Part shown: positions 13,920 to 23,060 of the stretch, one piece after another
How positions within the stretch are numbered: position 1 is the first letter of the stretch
Layout: every line of letters starts with the position of its first letter
NCBI RefSeq assembly: GCF_008711155.1
Contig: NZ_VUYQ01000002.1
Span: 620,001-684,000 of the forward strand
DNA from: Dechloromonas sp. CZR5
GTDB lineage: Bacteria > Pseudomonadota > Gammaproteobacteria > Burkholderiales > Rhodocyclaceae
DNA: 64,000 bases
Reading direction: 5' to 3'
The notes under the pieces: generated by a model
What the model saw: the letters and a program-made list of their open reading frames with translations, nothing else
The model's database searches: none
Told to the model about the DNA's origin: nothing
Position numbers and translations under genes: made by a program

Positions 13920-15101
13920 GCGCTGGTGGAGCAGGGCGGCGCTGCCGCCGACCAGCATCAGGCCGGCCATGCCGAGCGACAGCGTCAGCGTCGAACCCCA
14001 CAGGGCCGGGGCGATCAGTGCCGCGGTGATGCCGTTGAAGCCTGACTGGAAGAAGGTCTGGCACGAGGCGGCCAGTCCGCGCTGAGCGGGGAAGGGATCG
14101 AGCGCGAAGAGACTCAGACAGGGCATGGCCAGCGACATGCCCAGCGTGTAGAGAAAAATGGGCAGGACGCTCCACGGCAGCCCCGGTGGCAGCGCAATAT
14201 TGAGCAGCAGGTTGATGCCGGCGGCGCTGCCCATCACGGCATAGCCGATGGCGATGGTGCGCGACAGCTGCACCTTGCCGGCCAGGCGGCCGGAAAGCCA
14301 CGAACCGCCGATCAGTCCGGCCATGGCCGGGCCGAACAGCCAGAGAAAGCCGGTTTCCGGCACCCCGAGGTGGGTCATCAGAAAGACCGGGGCGGACAGG
14401 ATATAGATGAAGAAGCCGCTGAAGTTGAGCGCCAGTGCCGCGCAGGCGGTCAGGAAGGCCGGCGAGGTCATAACCTTCCAGTAGGTGCTGGCCAGGTAGG
14501 CCGGGCGCAGGGATTGGCGTTTTTCCGGCGGCAGCGTTTCCGGCATCAGTTTCCAGCAGGCCAGCCACAGAACGCCGGTGGCGAGCACCAGAAACGCGAA
14601 GACCGAGCGCCAGCCGAACAGAGTCTGCAGCCAGCCGCCGATGACCGGGGCGACGGCGGGGGCCAGCGCGAACATCATGGTGATCTGCGACATCAGGCGC
14701 TGGGCCTCGGCGCCGTCGAACAGGTCGCGGACGATGGCCCGGCTGATGACGATGCCTGCCCCGGCGGTGACGCCCTGCATAGCCCGCCAGAACCACAGCT
14801 GTTCGATGCGGGTGGCCAGCATGCAGCCGGCCGAGGCGACGGCGAACAGGCCGACGGCGACCAGGATGACCTTGCGCCGTCCGAAGCGGTCGGAAATGGC
14901 GCCGTGCCACAAGGTCATCAGGGCGAAGGAGAACAGGTAGGCCGACAGGGTCTGCTGCACTTCCAGCGGCGTCGCCTGAAGCTTTTCGCCGATCTCGTGG
15001 AAGGAGGGCAGGTAGGTGTCGATGGAAAAGGGACCGAGCGCCGACAGCGAAGCCAGCAGGGTGGCGATGCCCCGGGTGCTGCGCCGGTTGCCCTCAGCCA
15101 C
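13899..15101 (-). CDS. Bcr/CflA-type multidrug efflux MFS transporter
   Basis: The 400-residue inner-membrane protein has 12 predicted helices. The drug:H+ antiporter motif A is present as HGAISDRFGRRKVIL between helices 2 and 3, and the antiporter motif C region as ALAPAVAPVIGG. N-terminal LSALGPFSIDTYLPSF is typical of Bcr/CflA exporters. GTG at 15101 is the chosen start because it overlaps the end of comM (stop at 15096-15094). The wider open frame upstream is shadow of comM. The substrate cannot be predicted. Confidence 0.9.
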   Translation of the reverse strand: MAEGNRRSTRGIATLLASLSALGPFSIDTYLPSFHEIGEKLQATPLEVQQTLSAYLFSFALMTLWHGAISDRFGRRKVILVAVGLFAVASAGCMLATRIEQLWFWRAMQGVTAGAGIVISRAIVRDLFDGAEAQRLMSQITMMFALAPAVAPVIGGWLQTLFGWRSVFAFLVLATGVLWLACWKLMPETLPPEKRQSLRPAYLASTYWKVMTSPAFLTACAALALNFSGFFIYILSAPVFLMTHLGVPETGFLWLFGPAMAGLIGGSWLSGRLAGKVQLSRTIAIGYAVMGSAAGINLLLNIALPPGLPWSVLPIFLYTLGMSLAMPCLSLFALDPFPAQRGLAASCQTFFQSGFNGITAALIAPALWGSTLTLSLGMAGLMLVGGSAALLHQRLRLVPR

Positions 15102-16590
15102 GGGCAAAGCGCCGGTACTGGATGGCCTCGGCAATGTGTGGCGCGCGGATATCGTCGCTGCCGGCCAGGTCGGCAATGGTGCGGGCGACCTTGAGTACGC
15201 GGTGCCAGGCGCGGGCCGACAGGTCGAGTTGCGCCGTGGCTTGCTTGAGCAGTTTGCCGCCCGCCTCGTCCGGCTGACAGCAGGCGTCGATTTCCCGGGT
15301 GTCGAGCCGGGCATTGGGCTTGGCCTGGCGGGCCGTTTGCCGGGCCAGGGCGGCTTCGACCCGCGAACGCACTGCCGCCGAGGATTCCCCTGCTCCCCGT
15401 TCGGCAAGTGTTTCGGCGGGCAGGGCGGGCACCTCGATGATCAGGTCGATGCGGTCGAGGAAGGGACCGGAAAGCTTGCCACGGTAGCGGGAAACCTGAT
15501 CCGGGGTGCAGCGGCATTTGTGGTTGCCATGGCCCAAAAAACCGCAGGGACACGGATTCATCGCCGCGATCAGCTGGAATTCGGCTGGAAATTCGGCGCG
15601 CCGGGCGGCGCGGGCAATGTGGATACGCCCGGTTTCGAGCGGTTCGCGCAGGGTCTCGATTACCTTGCGGTCGAATTCCGGCAGTTCGTCCAGAAAAAGA
15701 ATGCCCTGATGCGCCAGGCTGATTTCGCCGGGGCGCGGCGGATTGCCGCCACCAACCAGGGCGACGGCCGAAGCGGTGTGGTGCGGCTGGCGGTAGGGAC
15801 GAACGCCGAAGGCCTCGGGGCGGAACTGGCCGACCAGCGACAGGACGGCCGCCGAGCTTTTGGCCGCTTCGTTGTCGAGATCCGGCATCAGTCCGGGCAG
15901 GCGGGCGGCGAGCATCGACTTGCCCGAACCGGGTGGTCCGAGCATGAGGAGCGAATGTCCGCCGGCTGCGGCGATTTCGAGGGCCCGCTTGGCCTGGGCT
16001 TGTCCGCGCACATCGGCGAGGTCGGGAACGGGCGGGCGGTTGGTCGGGCCGCTTGCCGATTCGGCCACGGGCAGATGCTCGCGATCGGCGAGGTGAGCGC
16101 AGACGCCGAGCAGCGAACGGGCCGCCAGGATGCGGGCCGAGCCGATGAGGGCCGCTTCGCGGGCGCTTTCCTCGGGCAGGATGAAGGATTTGCCGTCCTC
16201 CCGGGTTTGCAGCGCCATGGCCAGCGCACCGCGGATCGGGCGCAGTTCGCCGGATAGCGACAACTCGCCGGCGAATTCGTAAGCGCCCAGGGCGCCGGCC
16301 GGAAGCTGCCCGCTGGCGGCGAGGATGCCGAGTGCGATGGGCAGGTCGAAGCGCCCGGATTCCTTGGGCAGGTCGGCCGGCGCAAGATTGACGGTGATGC
16401 GCTTGCTGGGGAATTCGAAGCCGGAGTTGACGATGGCGGCGCGCACCCGGTCGCGCGCTTCCTTGACTTCGGTATCGGGCAGGCCGACCAACGTAAAGCT
16501 GGGCAAGCCGCTGGCCAGATGGGCCTCGACGATGACCGGCGGGGCGTTCAGGCCATCCAGTCCGCGACTGTGGGCGATGGCCAGCGCCAT
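15094..16590 (-). CDS. comM: ComM/YifB-family Mg-chelatase-like AAA+ ATPase
   Basis: The 498-residue protein has an N-terminal Lon-like ChlI domain (SRGLDGLNAPPVIVEAHLASGLPSFTLVGLPD). The AAA+ core carries Walker A GPPGSGKSM near residue 222, Walker B ILFLDELPEF and a zinc-finger-like CPCGFLGHGNHKCRC. ComM is a hexameric helicase that promotes branch migration during natural transformation in related bacteria. ATG 16590 begins the conserved MALAIAHSRGL. It is followed directly by the exporter and preceded by ubiK. Confidence 0.94.
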   Translation of the reverse strand: MALAIAHSRGLDGLNAPPVIVEAHLASGLPSFTLVGLPDTEVKEARDRVRAAIVNSGFEFPSKRITVNLAPADLPKESGRFDLPIALGILAASGQLPAGALGAYEFAGELSLSGELRPIRGALAMALQTREDGKSFILPEESAREAALIGSARILAARSLLGVCAHLADREHLPVAESASGPTNRPPVPDLADVRGQAQAKRALEIAAAGGHSLLMLGPPGSGKSMLAARLPGLMPDLDNEAAKSSAAVLSLVGQFRPEAFGVRPYRQPHHTASAVALVGGGNPPRPGEISLAHQGILFLDELPEFDRKVIETLREPLETGRIHIARAARRAEFPAEFQLIAAMNPCPCGFLGHGNHKCRCTPDQVSRYRGKLSGPFLDRIDLIIEVPALPAETLAERGAGESSAAVRSRVEAALARQTARQAKPNARLDTREIDACCQPDEAGGKLLKQATAQLDLSARAWHRVLKVARTIADLAGSDDIRAPHIAEAIQYRRFARG

Positions 16591-16600
16591 GCGGCTTGCT

Positions 16601-16843
16601 TTACTGGCCGGAGCGGGCTTTTTCCAGCGCGTCGACGCGCGCTTCGAGCGCCTGCAGTTTCTCGCGGGTGCGGGCCAGAACCTGGGCCTGGATGTCGAAT
16701 TCCTCGCGGGTGACCAGATCGAGCTTGGCAAAGAAGCCGCTCATCATGGCCTTGGCATTCTTTTCAATGTCCCGGGCGGGGGTGTTGGCCAGCAGGGCGC
16801 TCATTTTGGCGCCGAAATTTTCAAGAGTCTTGGGGTCGAGCAT
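16601..16843 (-). CDS. ubiK: Ubiquinone biosynthesis accessory factor UbiK (BMFP/YqiC family)
   Basis: The 80-residue protein has an amphipathic N-terminal helix and a C-terminal coiled coil (REKLQALEARVDALEKA). This is the layout of UbiK, which forms trimers and assists the UbiJ-bound Ubi metabolon under oxic conditions. It starts at ATG 16843 behind GGAGGACACCC. It lies 10 nt upstream of comM in the same orientation. Confidence 0.88.
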   Translation of the reverse strand: MLDPKTLENFGAKMSALLANTPARDIEKNAKAMMSGFFAKLDLVTREEFDIQAQVLARTREKLQALEARVDALEKARSGQ

Positions 16844-16933
16844 GGGTGTCCTCCGTGGCCAAGCAGTTTATCACAGGGGGATGACGTCCCTTTTTCGATC
16901 GTCGCTCGGGCTTGGTGCGTAACACACTGTAAC

Positions 16934-16963
16934 TGCACGGTTTTGGTGCGCCATTTTGGTGCC
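16934..16963 (+). promoter_or_regulatory. Two overlapping NtrC-type binding sites
   Basis: Two 17-bp TGCAC-N7-GTGCA-like palindromes lie in tandem, 13 bp apart: 16934-16950 (TGCACGGTTTTGGTGCG) and 16947-16963 (TGCGCCATTTTGGTGCC). A third, weak copy may be at 16903-16919. They lie 50-80 bp upstream of a sigma-54 promoter that precedes glnK-amtB, the classical NtrC target. Motif match is by eye. Confidence 0.72.
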
Positions 16964-16989
16964 TTACCTGGGTTATGGGGCTGAACCTT

Positions 16990-17003
16990 TTGATTTCTAT
17001 CAA
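16990..17003 (+). promoter_or_regulatory. Consensus FNR/ANR box (TTGAT-N4-ATCAA)
   Basis: TTGATTTCTATCAA is a perfect FNR-type palindrome. It lies between the NtrC-like sites and the sigma-54 promoter, centred about 43 bp upstream of the expected start. That is the class II activator position. This suggests oxygen-dependent input on the porin-glnK-amtB operon. Confidence 0.72.
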
Positions 17004-17013
17004 AAATATTGCC

Positions 17014-17029
17014 TGGCACGCGTCCTGCT
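17014..17029 (+). promoter_or_regulatory. Sigma-54 promoter of the porin-glnK-amtB operon
   Basis: TGGCACG-N4-CTGCT has the invariant GG (-24) and GC (-12) in correct register and matches the RpoN consensus TGGCACG-N4-TTGCW at all but one base. The expected start is near 17040, leaving a 45-nt leader before the porin gene. Confidence 0.87.
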
Positions 17030-17084
17030 ATTGCTGTCTCGAACAATTCCATCTTTGCATTAACCAATCCGTAGGAGAGAAACC

Positions 17085-17945
17085 ATGAAGCAGTCCCTGA
17101 TCGCCCTGGCCCTCGTCGGCGCCTTCACCGCTCCAGTCTTTGCCGAGGAAGCCGCTGCTCCGGCTGCCGAAACGCCGGCGCTGACAGGCAACATGACCAT
17201 CGCTTCCAGCTACCGCTTCCGCGGCATCGACCAGACCTTCGGCAAGCCGGCCATCCAGGGTGGCATCGATTACTCGCATGCGGCGACCGGCCTGTACATC
17301 GGTAACTGGAACTCGACCATTTCGTCGGGTGCCGGCTATCCGGAAGGCAACGTCGAAATGGACTTCTACGGCGGCTGGAAGACGACCTTCGCCGAAGATT
17401 TCGGTGTCGACGTCGGCGCCCTTTACTACCGTTACCCGGGTTCCCGCGCCCGTCCGCTGTCCGGCACCAATGCCAAGCATCCGTCGGCCAACGCCAGCGG
17501 CACCGTCGACAACCTCGAGCTGTACGTTGCCGGTAGCTGGAAATTCCTGACCCTGAAGTACTCCTATGCGGTCAGCGATTACTTCGACCTGCCGGAATCC
17601 AAGGGCACCAGCTATCTCGAATTCAACGGCAACTACGATCTGGGTAGCGGCTGGGGGGTCAACGGTCACGTCGGCCACCTGTTCGCCAAGGACTACAAGT
17701 ACGCCTCCGCCAGCCTGACCGGCTCCGACAGCATCAGCTACACCGACTGGAAGTTCGGCGTGACCAAGGATCTGAGCGGCTGGGTGGTCGGTCTTTCCTA
17801 TGTCGGCACCAACGCCAAGGGCAGCTGCAACAAGGGGGAATTCTATTGCTTCACCAACTCCCTGAATGAGTCGGGCAACACCGGTTCGAAGGCCAAGGAT
17901 GCAGGCCGCGGTATTGCCGTTCTGTCCGTGACCAAGACTTTCTAA
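17085..17945 (+). CDS. TorF-family putative outer-membrane porin
   Basis: The 286-residue precursor has a signal peptide (MKQSLIALALVGAFTAPVFA). The mature part is rich in amphipathic strands, starts with NMTIASSYRFRGIDQT and ends in aromatic phenylalanine (SVTKTF), as outer-membrane barrels do. The IASSYRFRGIDQTFGKPAIQGG segment is typical of the TorF (Gcw_chp) family. It leads the sigma-54 operon with glnK and amtB, so a role in bringing nitrogen compounds across the outer membrane is a reasonable inference. Two cysteines in the KGSCNKGEFYCF loop could form a disulfide. Confidence 0.88.
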   Translation: MKQSLIALALVGAFTAPVFAEEAAAPAAETPALTGNMTIASSYRFRGIDQTFGKPAIQGGIDYSHAATGLYIGNWNSTISSGAGYPEGNVEMDFYGGWKTTFAEDFGVDVGALYYRYPGSRARPLSGTNAKHPSANASGTVDNLELYVAGSWKFLTLKYSYAVSDYFDLPESKGTSYLEFNGNYDLGSGWGVNGHVGHLFAKDYKYASASLTGSDSISYTDWKFGVTKDLSGWVVGLSYVGTNAKGSCNKGEFYCFTNSLNESGNTGSKAKDAGRGIAVLSVTKTF

Positions 17946-17955
17946 GCAGTCCTAA

Positions 17956-18366
<411 letters not shown>

Positions 18367-18377
18367 GGAGCCCCACC

Positions 18378-19877
18378 ATGAAACGCGTATTCGCATTGCT
18401 GGCCCTGGTCGGCGCCGTTGCATTCGGCGCACCGGCATGGGCTGAGGAAAAAGCAGCGGCACCGGTTGCCGCAGCCGCAGAAGCCGCTCCGGCCGGTATG
18501 GCGGGCATGGCTGCTGCCGCGCCGGCTGCTGCCGAAGCCGCCGCCCCTGCTCCCGCTGCCGCCCCGGTTCCGCCGAACAAGGGCGACAACGCCTGGGTCA
18601 TGATCAGCGCCGCGCTGGTCATCCTGATGTCGATCCCCGGCCTGGCACTGTTCTACGGCGGCCTGGTCCGTACCAAGAACATGCTGTCGGTGCTGATGCA
18701 GGTTTTCGTCACCTTCTCGCTGATCTCGGTTCTCTGGGTGGTCTATGGCTACTCGGCCGCCTTCACCGAGGGCAACGAATTCTTCGGCGTGCTCGACAAG
18801 ATGTTCCTGAAGGGCGTGACCGTCGATTCCGTGGCCGCGACCTTCTCCAAGGGCGTCAATATCTCCGAACTGGCCTACGTCGTCTTCCAGGGTGCCTTCG
18901 CCGCCATCACCTGCGGCCTGATCGTCGGTGCCTTCGCCGAACGTGCCAAGTTCGCCGCCATCCTGGTCTTCATGGTGATCTGGTTCACCCTGTCCTACAT
19001 CCCGATGGCCCACATGGTCTGGTACTGGGCGGGTCCGGACGCCTATGTCGATGCCGCTGCCGGTGAATTGGCAGGCAAGACCGCCGGCTTCCTGTTCCAG
19101 AAGGGTGCCCTCGACTTCGCGGGCGGTACCGTGGTGCACATCAACGCTGCGATCGCCGGTCTGGTCGGTGCCTACATGGTCGGCAAGCGTACCGGCCTGG
19201 GCAATGTTGCCATGGCGCCGCACTCGCTGACCTTCACCATGATCGGTGCCTCGCTGCTGTGGTTCGGCTGGTTCGGCTTCAACGCCGGCTCCGCCCTCGA
19301 AGCCTCCGGTGCTGCCGCGCTGGCCATGGTCAACACCTGGGTCGCCACCTCCGCCGCCGCTCTATCCTGGATGTTTGCCGAATGGATCCTCAAGGGCAAG
19401 CCCTCCATGCTGGGTGCCGCTTCCGGTGCAGTCGCCGGTCTGGTTGCCATCACGCCTGCTGCCGGTTTCGTCGGCATCATGGGGGCGATCGTCCTCGGCC
19501 TGCTGGCCGGTGTGGTCTGCCTGTGGGGCGTCAATGGCCTGAAGAAGCTGCTCGGTGCCGATGACTCGCTCGACGTGTTCGGCGTCCATGGCGTCGGCGG
19601 CATTCTCGGTGCCATCCTGACCGGTGTCTTCGCCGACCCGGCCCTCGGTGGTACCGGGGTGTACGACTACGTCGCCAACGCTGTCGCTCCCTACGACATG
19701 ACTGCCCAGGTCATCAGCCAGCTGTGGGGCGTGGGTACGGTCGTCGTGTGGTCCGGCGTGGTCTCGATCGTCGCCTACAAGCTGGTCGATATCGTGATCG
19801 GTCTGCGTGTGCCGGAAGAAGAAGAGCGTGAAGGCCTGGACCTCACCTCGCACGGCGAAAGCGCCTACCACCACTAA
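18378..19877 (+). CDS. amtB: Ammonium transporter AmtB with Ala/Pro-rich N-terminal extension
   Basis: The 499-residue protein comprises a signal peptide (about 22 residues), an alanine/proline-rich linker to about residue 67 and then the 11-helix ammonium channel. Channel signatures include DNAWVMISAALVILMSIPGLALFYGG, DFAGGTVVHINAAIAGLVGA with the first pore histidine, and DVFGVHGVGGILG with the second. The periplasmic linker is unusual compared with E. coli AmtB. Expression should follow nitrogen limitation through the upstream sigma-54 promoter. Confidence 0.96.
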   Translation: MKRVFALLALVGAVAFGAPAWAEEKAAAPVAAAAEAAPAGMAGMAAAAPAAAEAAAPAPAAAPVPPNKGDNAWVMISAALVILMSIPGLALFYGGLVRTKNMLSVLMQVFVTFSLISVLWVVYGYSAAFTEGNEFFGVLDKMFLKGVTVDSVAATFSKGVNISELAYVVFQGAFAAITCGLIVGAFAERAKFAAILVFMVIWFTLSYIPMAHMVWYWAGPDAYVDAAAGELAGKTAGFLFQKGALDFAGGTVVHINAAIAGLVGAYMVGKRTGLGNVAMAPHSLTFTMIGASLLWFGWFGFNAGSALEASGAAALAMVNTWVATSAAALSWMFAEWILKGKPSMLGAASGAVAGLVAITPAAGFVGIMGAIVLGLLAGVVCLWGVNGLKKLLGADDSLDVFGVHGVGGILGAILTGVFADPALGGTGVYDYVANAVAPYDMTAQVISQLWGVGTVVVWSGVVSIVAYKLVDIVIGLRVPEEEEREGLDLTSHGESAYHH

Positions 19878-19905
19878 GCAACGAAATTACCGTCTCTCTC
19901 CCTTT

Positions 19906-19930
19906 GGGCACCTTCGGGTGCCCATTTTTT
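19906..19930 (+). terminator. Rho-independent terminator after amtB
   Basis: The stem GGGCACC/GGTGCCC with a TTCG tetraloop (19906-19923) is followed by ATTTTTT. It ends the sigma-54 operon and lies against the stop codon of the convergent diguanylate cyclase gene. Confidence 0.92.
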
Positions 19931-21206
19931 ATGTGGTGGCAGGCGACGGGCAGACGCGATTGCGGCCGTTTGCCTTGGCTGTGTACAGCTCGGCATCGGC
20001 ACGCCGGGTGACGATGTCGAGATTGTCGTCGCCCGGCTGGCAGGCGCATACGCCGGCGCTGATCGACAGGGTGCGTGTGCCGTCGGCGCCCTGGACCTTG
20101 ATCTGAGCGACCGTCGTGCGGATGCGTTCCGCGACGAGAATGGCTCCGGCCAGGTCAGTTCCCGGCAGCAGCAGGCGGAATTCGTCGCCGCCGGCCCGCG
20201 CGAAAATGTCCTGTTCGCGCAGGTTGACCTGCACCGCTTCGACAAACGAACGCAGGGCTTCATCGCCGGCGGCATGGCCGAGCAGGTCATTGATCTGCTT
20301 GAAATCGTCGAGGTCGATGACCACCAGCGACAGATCGCCGCCCTGGCGGCAGAAACGCCGGTATTCCTGTCCGGCCAGCTCGTAGAAGGTGCGCAGGTTG
20401 TGGATGCCGGTCAGGAAGTCGGTCGACGCGGCAATCTTCAGTCGCTTCTCCAGCAGCTTGCGGTCGCTGATATCGAGCATCGTTCCGGAAATGCCGTCCG
20501 CTTCGCCGTTTGCCGCGTAGAAAACCGACTTGTAGAAAATCACGTCGTGATAGCTGCCGTCGGCAAAGCGCACCTGGGCTTCGTAGGTTTGCTTGCCTCC
20601 CGCGGACATCAGATCCTGGTCGGCCTTTTCGTAGATTTGGGCCAGTTCGGCCGGGGCTACGTCGAAAACCGTCGCGCCGACGATGGCCTCGCGGGGAAGC
20701 CCGATATAGTCCTCGAATGCCTTGTTGCAGGCGATGTAGCGCCCATGGCGATCCTTGATGAACAGGGGGCTGGGCAGCATGTCGACGGCCGTCTGCATGC
20801 GCAGGTAAAGCGCGGCTTCGCTGGCTTCGCGCCCGGCTTCGGAGCGCGGGTTCTGGCGCCGCTCGAGACGGGCGACAATCAGTTCCAGACGTTCGATATC
20901 GTCGATGGCGCAGCAGTCGGCGGCATCGTCGGCCATGATCTTGCGCGCCAGGTCCATGTCGAACGGATCGAGCAGGATGATGTGCGGAAAAGCCCTGGGG
21001 CAGAGCGGATGCAGGCGGGTTCGCCAATCGGCATAAGCGGCTTCGCCGTCGACGGCGACCATGACGGCCAGCACGCCAGCCGGAGTATGGCACTCGCCGG
21101 CAAGAAGCGGATTGACGGGCTCTATGCCGGACAGCGGAGGAATCCGGCCGCTACGCTCCTGGCGCAGGTCGACGAACAGCAAACGGGGAGGTACGAGGGT
21201 AATCAT
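19929..21206 (-). CDS. Diguanylate cyclase with REC-like and PAS domains
   Basis: The 425-residue protein makes c-di-GMP. An N-terminal receiver-like region (HIILLDPFDMDLARKI near 75-90) lacks clear phosphoacceptor geometry. A PAS domain follows at about 140-255 (PLFIKDRHGRYIACNKAFEDYIG), then a GGDEF domain with intact GGDEF at 339-343. An intact RxxD inhibitory site (R330-D333) lies five residues before it, so product inhibition is expected. ATG 21206 is chosen over an upstream in-frame start inside purU. It lies 25 nt downstream of purU. Confidence 0.9.
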   Translation of the reverse strand: MITLVPPRLLFVDLRQERSGRIPPLSGIEPVNPLLAGECHTPAGVLAVMVAVDGEAAYADWRTRLHPLCPRAFPHIILLDPFDMDLARKIMADDAADCCAIDDIERLELIVARLERRQNPRSEAGREASEAALYLRMQTAVDMLPSPLFIKDRHGRYIACNKAFEDYIGLPREAIVGATVFDVAPAELAQIYEKADQDLMSAGGKQTYEAQVRFADGSYHDVIFYKSVFYAANGEADGISGTMLDISDRKLLEKRLKIAASTDFLTGIHNLRTFYELAGQEYRRFCRQGGDLSLVVIDLDDFKQINDLLGHAAGDEALRSFVEAVQVNLREQDIFARAGGDEFRLLLPGTDLAGAILVAERIRTTVAQIKVQGADGTRTLSISAGVCACQPGDDNLDIVTRRADAELYTAKANGRNRVCPSPATT

Positions 21207-21231
21207 GTCGAACCTCTCCGCCCTGGCACTT

Positions 21232-22095
21232 CTAGCGGAAGACCACCGTCTTGTTGCCGTGCACCAGGACACGGTCTTCAAGGTGGTAGCGCAGCCCCCG
21301 CGCCAGTACGGTCTTCTCGATATCCTTGCCGTAACGAACCATGTCTTCCGGCGAATCGGAGTGATCGATACGGATCACGTCCTGTTCGATGATCGGGCCG
21401 GCATCGAGTTCGCTCGTCACGTAGTGGCAGGTGGCGCCGATCAGCTTGACGCCGCGCGTGTAGGCCTGGTGGTAGGGCTTGGCACCGGCGAAGCTGGGCA
21501 GGAAGCTGTGGTGGATGTTGATGATGCGGCCGGCCAGCGCGTCGCACAGCTCGGGCGACAGGATCTGCATGTAGCGGGCCAGCACCATGGTGTCGGCGCG
21601 CACGTCGTCGAAGATGCGGGCGATTTCCGCGTAGGCGGCCTGTTTGTTGTCCGGTGTGACCGGTACGTGGATGAACGGGATGCCATGCCACTCGACGAAG
21701 CCGCGGAAGGTATCGTGGTTGGAGATGACGCAGGGAATCTCGATGTCCAGTTCCTTGGCCTGCCAGCGGGCCAGCAGGTCGTACAGACAGTGCTCCTGCC
21801 GGGAGACCAGCACGACGACCCGTTTCTTGATCGCGCTGTCGTTGATCGTCCAGGTCATCGACAGCGGCTCGGCGACTTCGCTGCGGAAACGCTCGCGGAA
21901 TTCGGCGAGCAGGAAGGGCAGCGAATCGGCCTTGATCTCGATACGCATGAAATAGCGACCGGTCAGCGCATCGGCGTGGAAGCTCGACTCGAGTATCCAG
22001 CCGCCATTCTGGGCAATGAAGCCGGAAACGCGGGCGATGATGCCCACCTGGTCGGGGCAGGAAGCGGTCAGGGTGTAGAAACGGTCGCGATGCAT
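21232..22095 (-). CDS. purU: Formyltetrahydrofolate deformylase PurU
   Basis: PurU hydrolyses 10-formyl-THF to formate and THF. The 287-residue product has an N-terminal ACT domain (TASCPDQVGIIARVSGFIAQNGGWI) and a formyltransferase-like hydrolase domain with INIHHSFLPSF and the catalytic Asp in SELDAGPIIEQD. Folate turnover links it to metH elsewhere in the window. The ATG at 22095 starts at the conserved ACT strand. Confidence 0.95.
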   Translation of the reverse strand: MHRDRFYTLTASCPDQVGIIARVSGFIAQNGGWILESSFHADALTGRYFMRIEIKADSLPFLLAEFRERFRSEVAEPLSMTWTINDSAIKKRVVVLVSRQEHCLYDLLARWQAKELDIEIPCVISNHDTFRGFVEWHGIPFIHVPVTPDNKQAAYAEIARIFDDVRADTMVLARYMQILSPELCDALAGRIINIHHSFLPSFAGAKPYHQAYTRGVKLIGATCHYVTSELDAGPIIEQDVIRIDHSDSPEDMVRYGKDIEKTVLARGLRYHLEDRVLVHGNKTVVFR

Positions 22096-22168
22096 GGTTT
22101 TTTGGCTATTGGGATCGAGCTGTCAGGAGTTAGAGCTGGTTTTTTCTAGGCAACCCGACCCCGGGTAA

Positions 22169-22780
22169 TTAGGCAACTTTCGCAAACGCTTTGTCGATTT
22201 CCGTGCGCAGGTCGTCGTAATTGAACACGACCGGGAACTGCGGGAATTCGCGGATGACGTTTTCCGGCGGGTGGAAGAGGATGCCGCCGTGGGCTTCGCC
22301 GAGCATGGCCGTGTCGTTGTACGAATCGCCGGCGGCGACGATGGTGAACTTCAGTTCCTTGAAGCGCTTGACCGCTTCGCGCTTCTGGTCCGGCATGCGC
22401 AGGTGGTAATTGACCAGCATGCCGGCGGCGTCGGCTTCCAGCGAATGGCAGAACAGCGTCGGCCAGCCCAGCTGTCGCATCAGCGGGTGGGCGAATTCGT
22501 AAAAGGTGTCGGACAGGATGACGACCTGGTAATCCTCGCGCAGCTTGTCGAGGAAGGCGCGGGCACCCTGCATCGGACCCATTTCGCCGATCACCTTCTG
22601 GATGTCCGGCAGGCCGAGCTTGTGCTCGCGCAGGATGTTCAACCGATAGGTCATCAGCTTGTCGTAGTCCGGCTCATCGCGGGTGGTGCGCATCAGTTCG
22701 GGAATACCCGTGCGCTTGGAGAATTCGATCCAGATTTCAGGGACGAGGACCCCTTCGAGGTCAAGACAGACGATTTGCAC
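22169..22780 (-). CDS. thrH: Phosphoserine phosphatase / homoserine phosphotransferase ThrH
   Basis: The 203-residue HAD-family enzyme has motif I as CLDLEGVLVPEIW, the ThrH variant in which DxDG becomes DLEG. Motif II is VILSDTFYEF and motif III is AAGDSYNDTAML. ThrH dephosphorylates phosphoserine and can move the phosphate to homoserine, linking serine and threonine synthesis. It follows a divergent promoter region shared with the Crp/Fnr gene. Confidence 0.92.
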   Translation of the reverse strand: MQIVCLDLEGVLVPEIWIEFSKRTGIPELMRTTRDEPDYDKLMTYRLNILREHKLGLPDIQKVIGEMGPMQGARAFLDKLREDYQVVILSDTFYEFAHPLMRQLGWPTLFCHSLEADAAGMLVNYHLRMPDQKREAVKRFKELKFTIVAAGDSYNDTAMLGEAHGGILFHPPENVIREFPQFPVVFNYDDLRTEIDKAFAKVA

Positions 22781-22983
22781 GGTTGGCTCCAGGCGACAGA
22801 TACGGAAAAACGGAAATTTTACCCGAATGTGCAGGGTTTTTCGCCGAAAAAGCGGAATGCTGCGATTGCCGCTGGTCTGCCGATGCGACCGGGAGGAGGC
22901 CGTCTGCCAGCGTGGATGCCATCAATTTGGCATAGATTTGAGTAGTTCTTTGGGAGTATTTTGGTGTCATCGTTCGGATGATT

Positions 22984-22997
22984 TTGACATGGATCAA
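22984..22997 (+). promoter_or_regulatory. FNR-type box upstream of the Crp/Fnr regulator gene
   Basis: TTGACATGGATCAA fits the TTGAY-N4-ATCAA pattern. It lies 64 bp before the GTG start of the regulator and roughly 200 bp from the divergent thrH start. Autoregulation or control by another FNR-type protein is likely. Confidence 0.65.
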
Positions 22998-23060
22998 AAG
23001 CTGACGGCGGGCATCTGACCAAATAGCCCCTTGTTGACTGGCGCGGTAAAGGAGCTATCT

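Noticed and set aside
22096..22168. Possible terminator between thrH and purU
   Set aside because: The ACCCG/CGGGT stem is short and is not followed by a T run on the minus strand.
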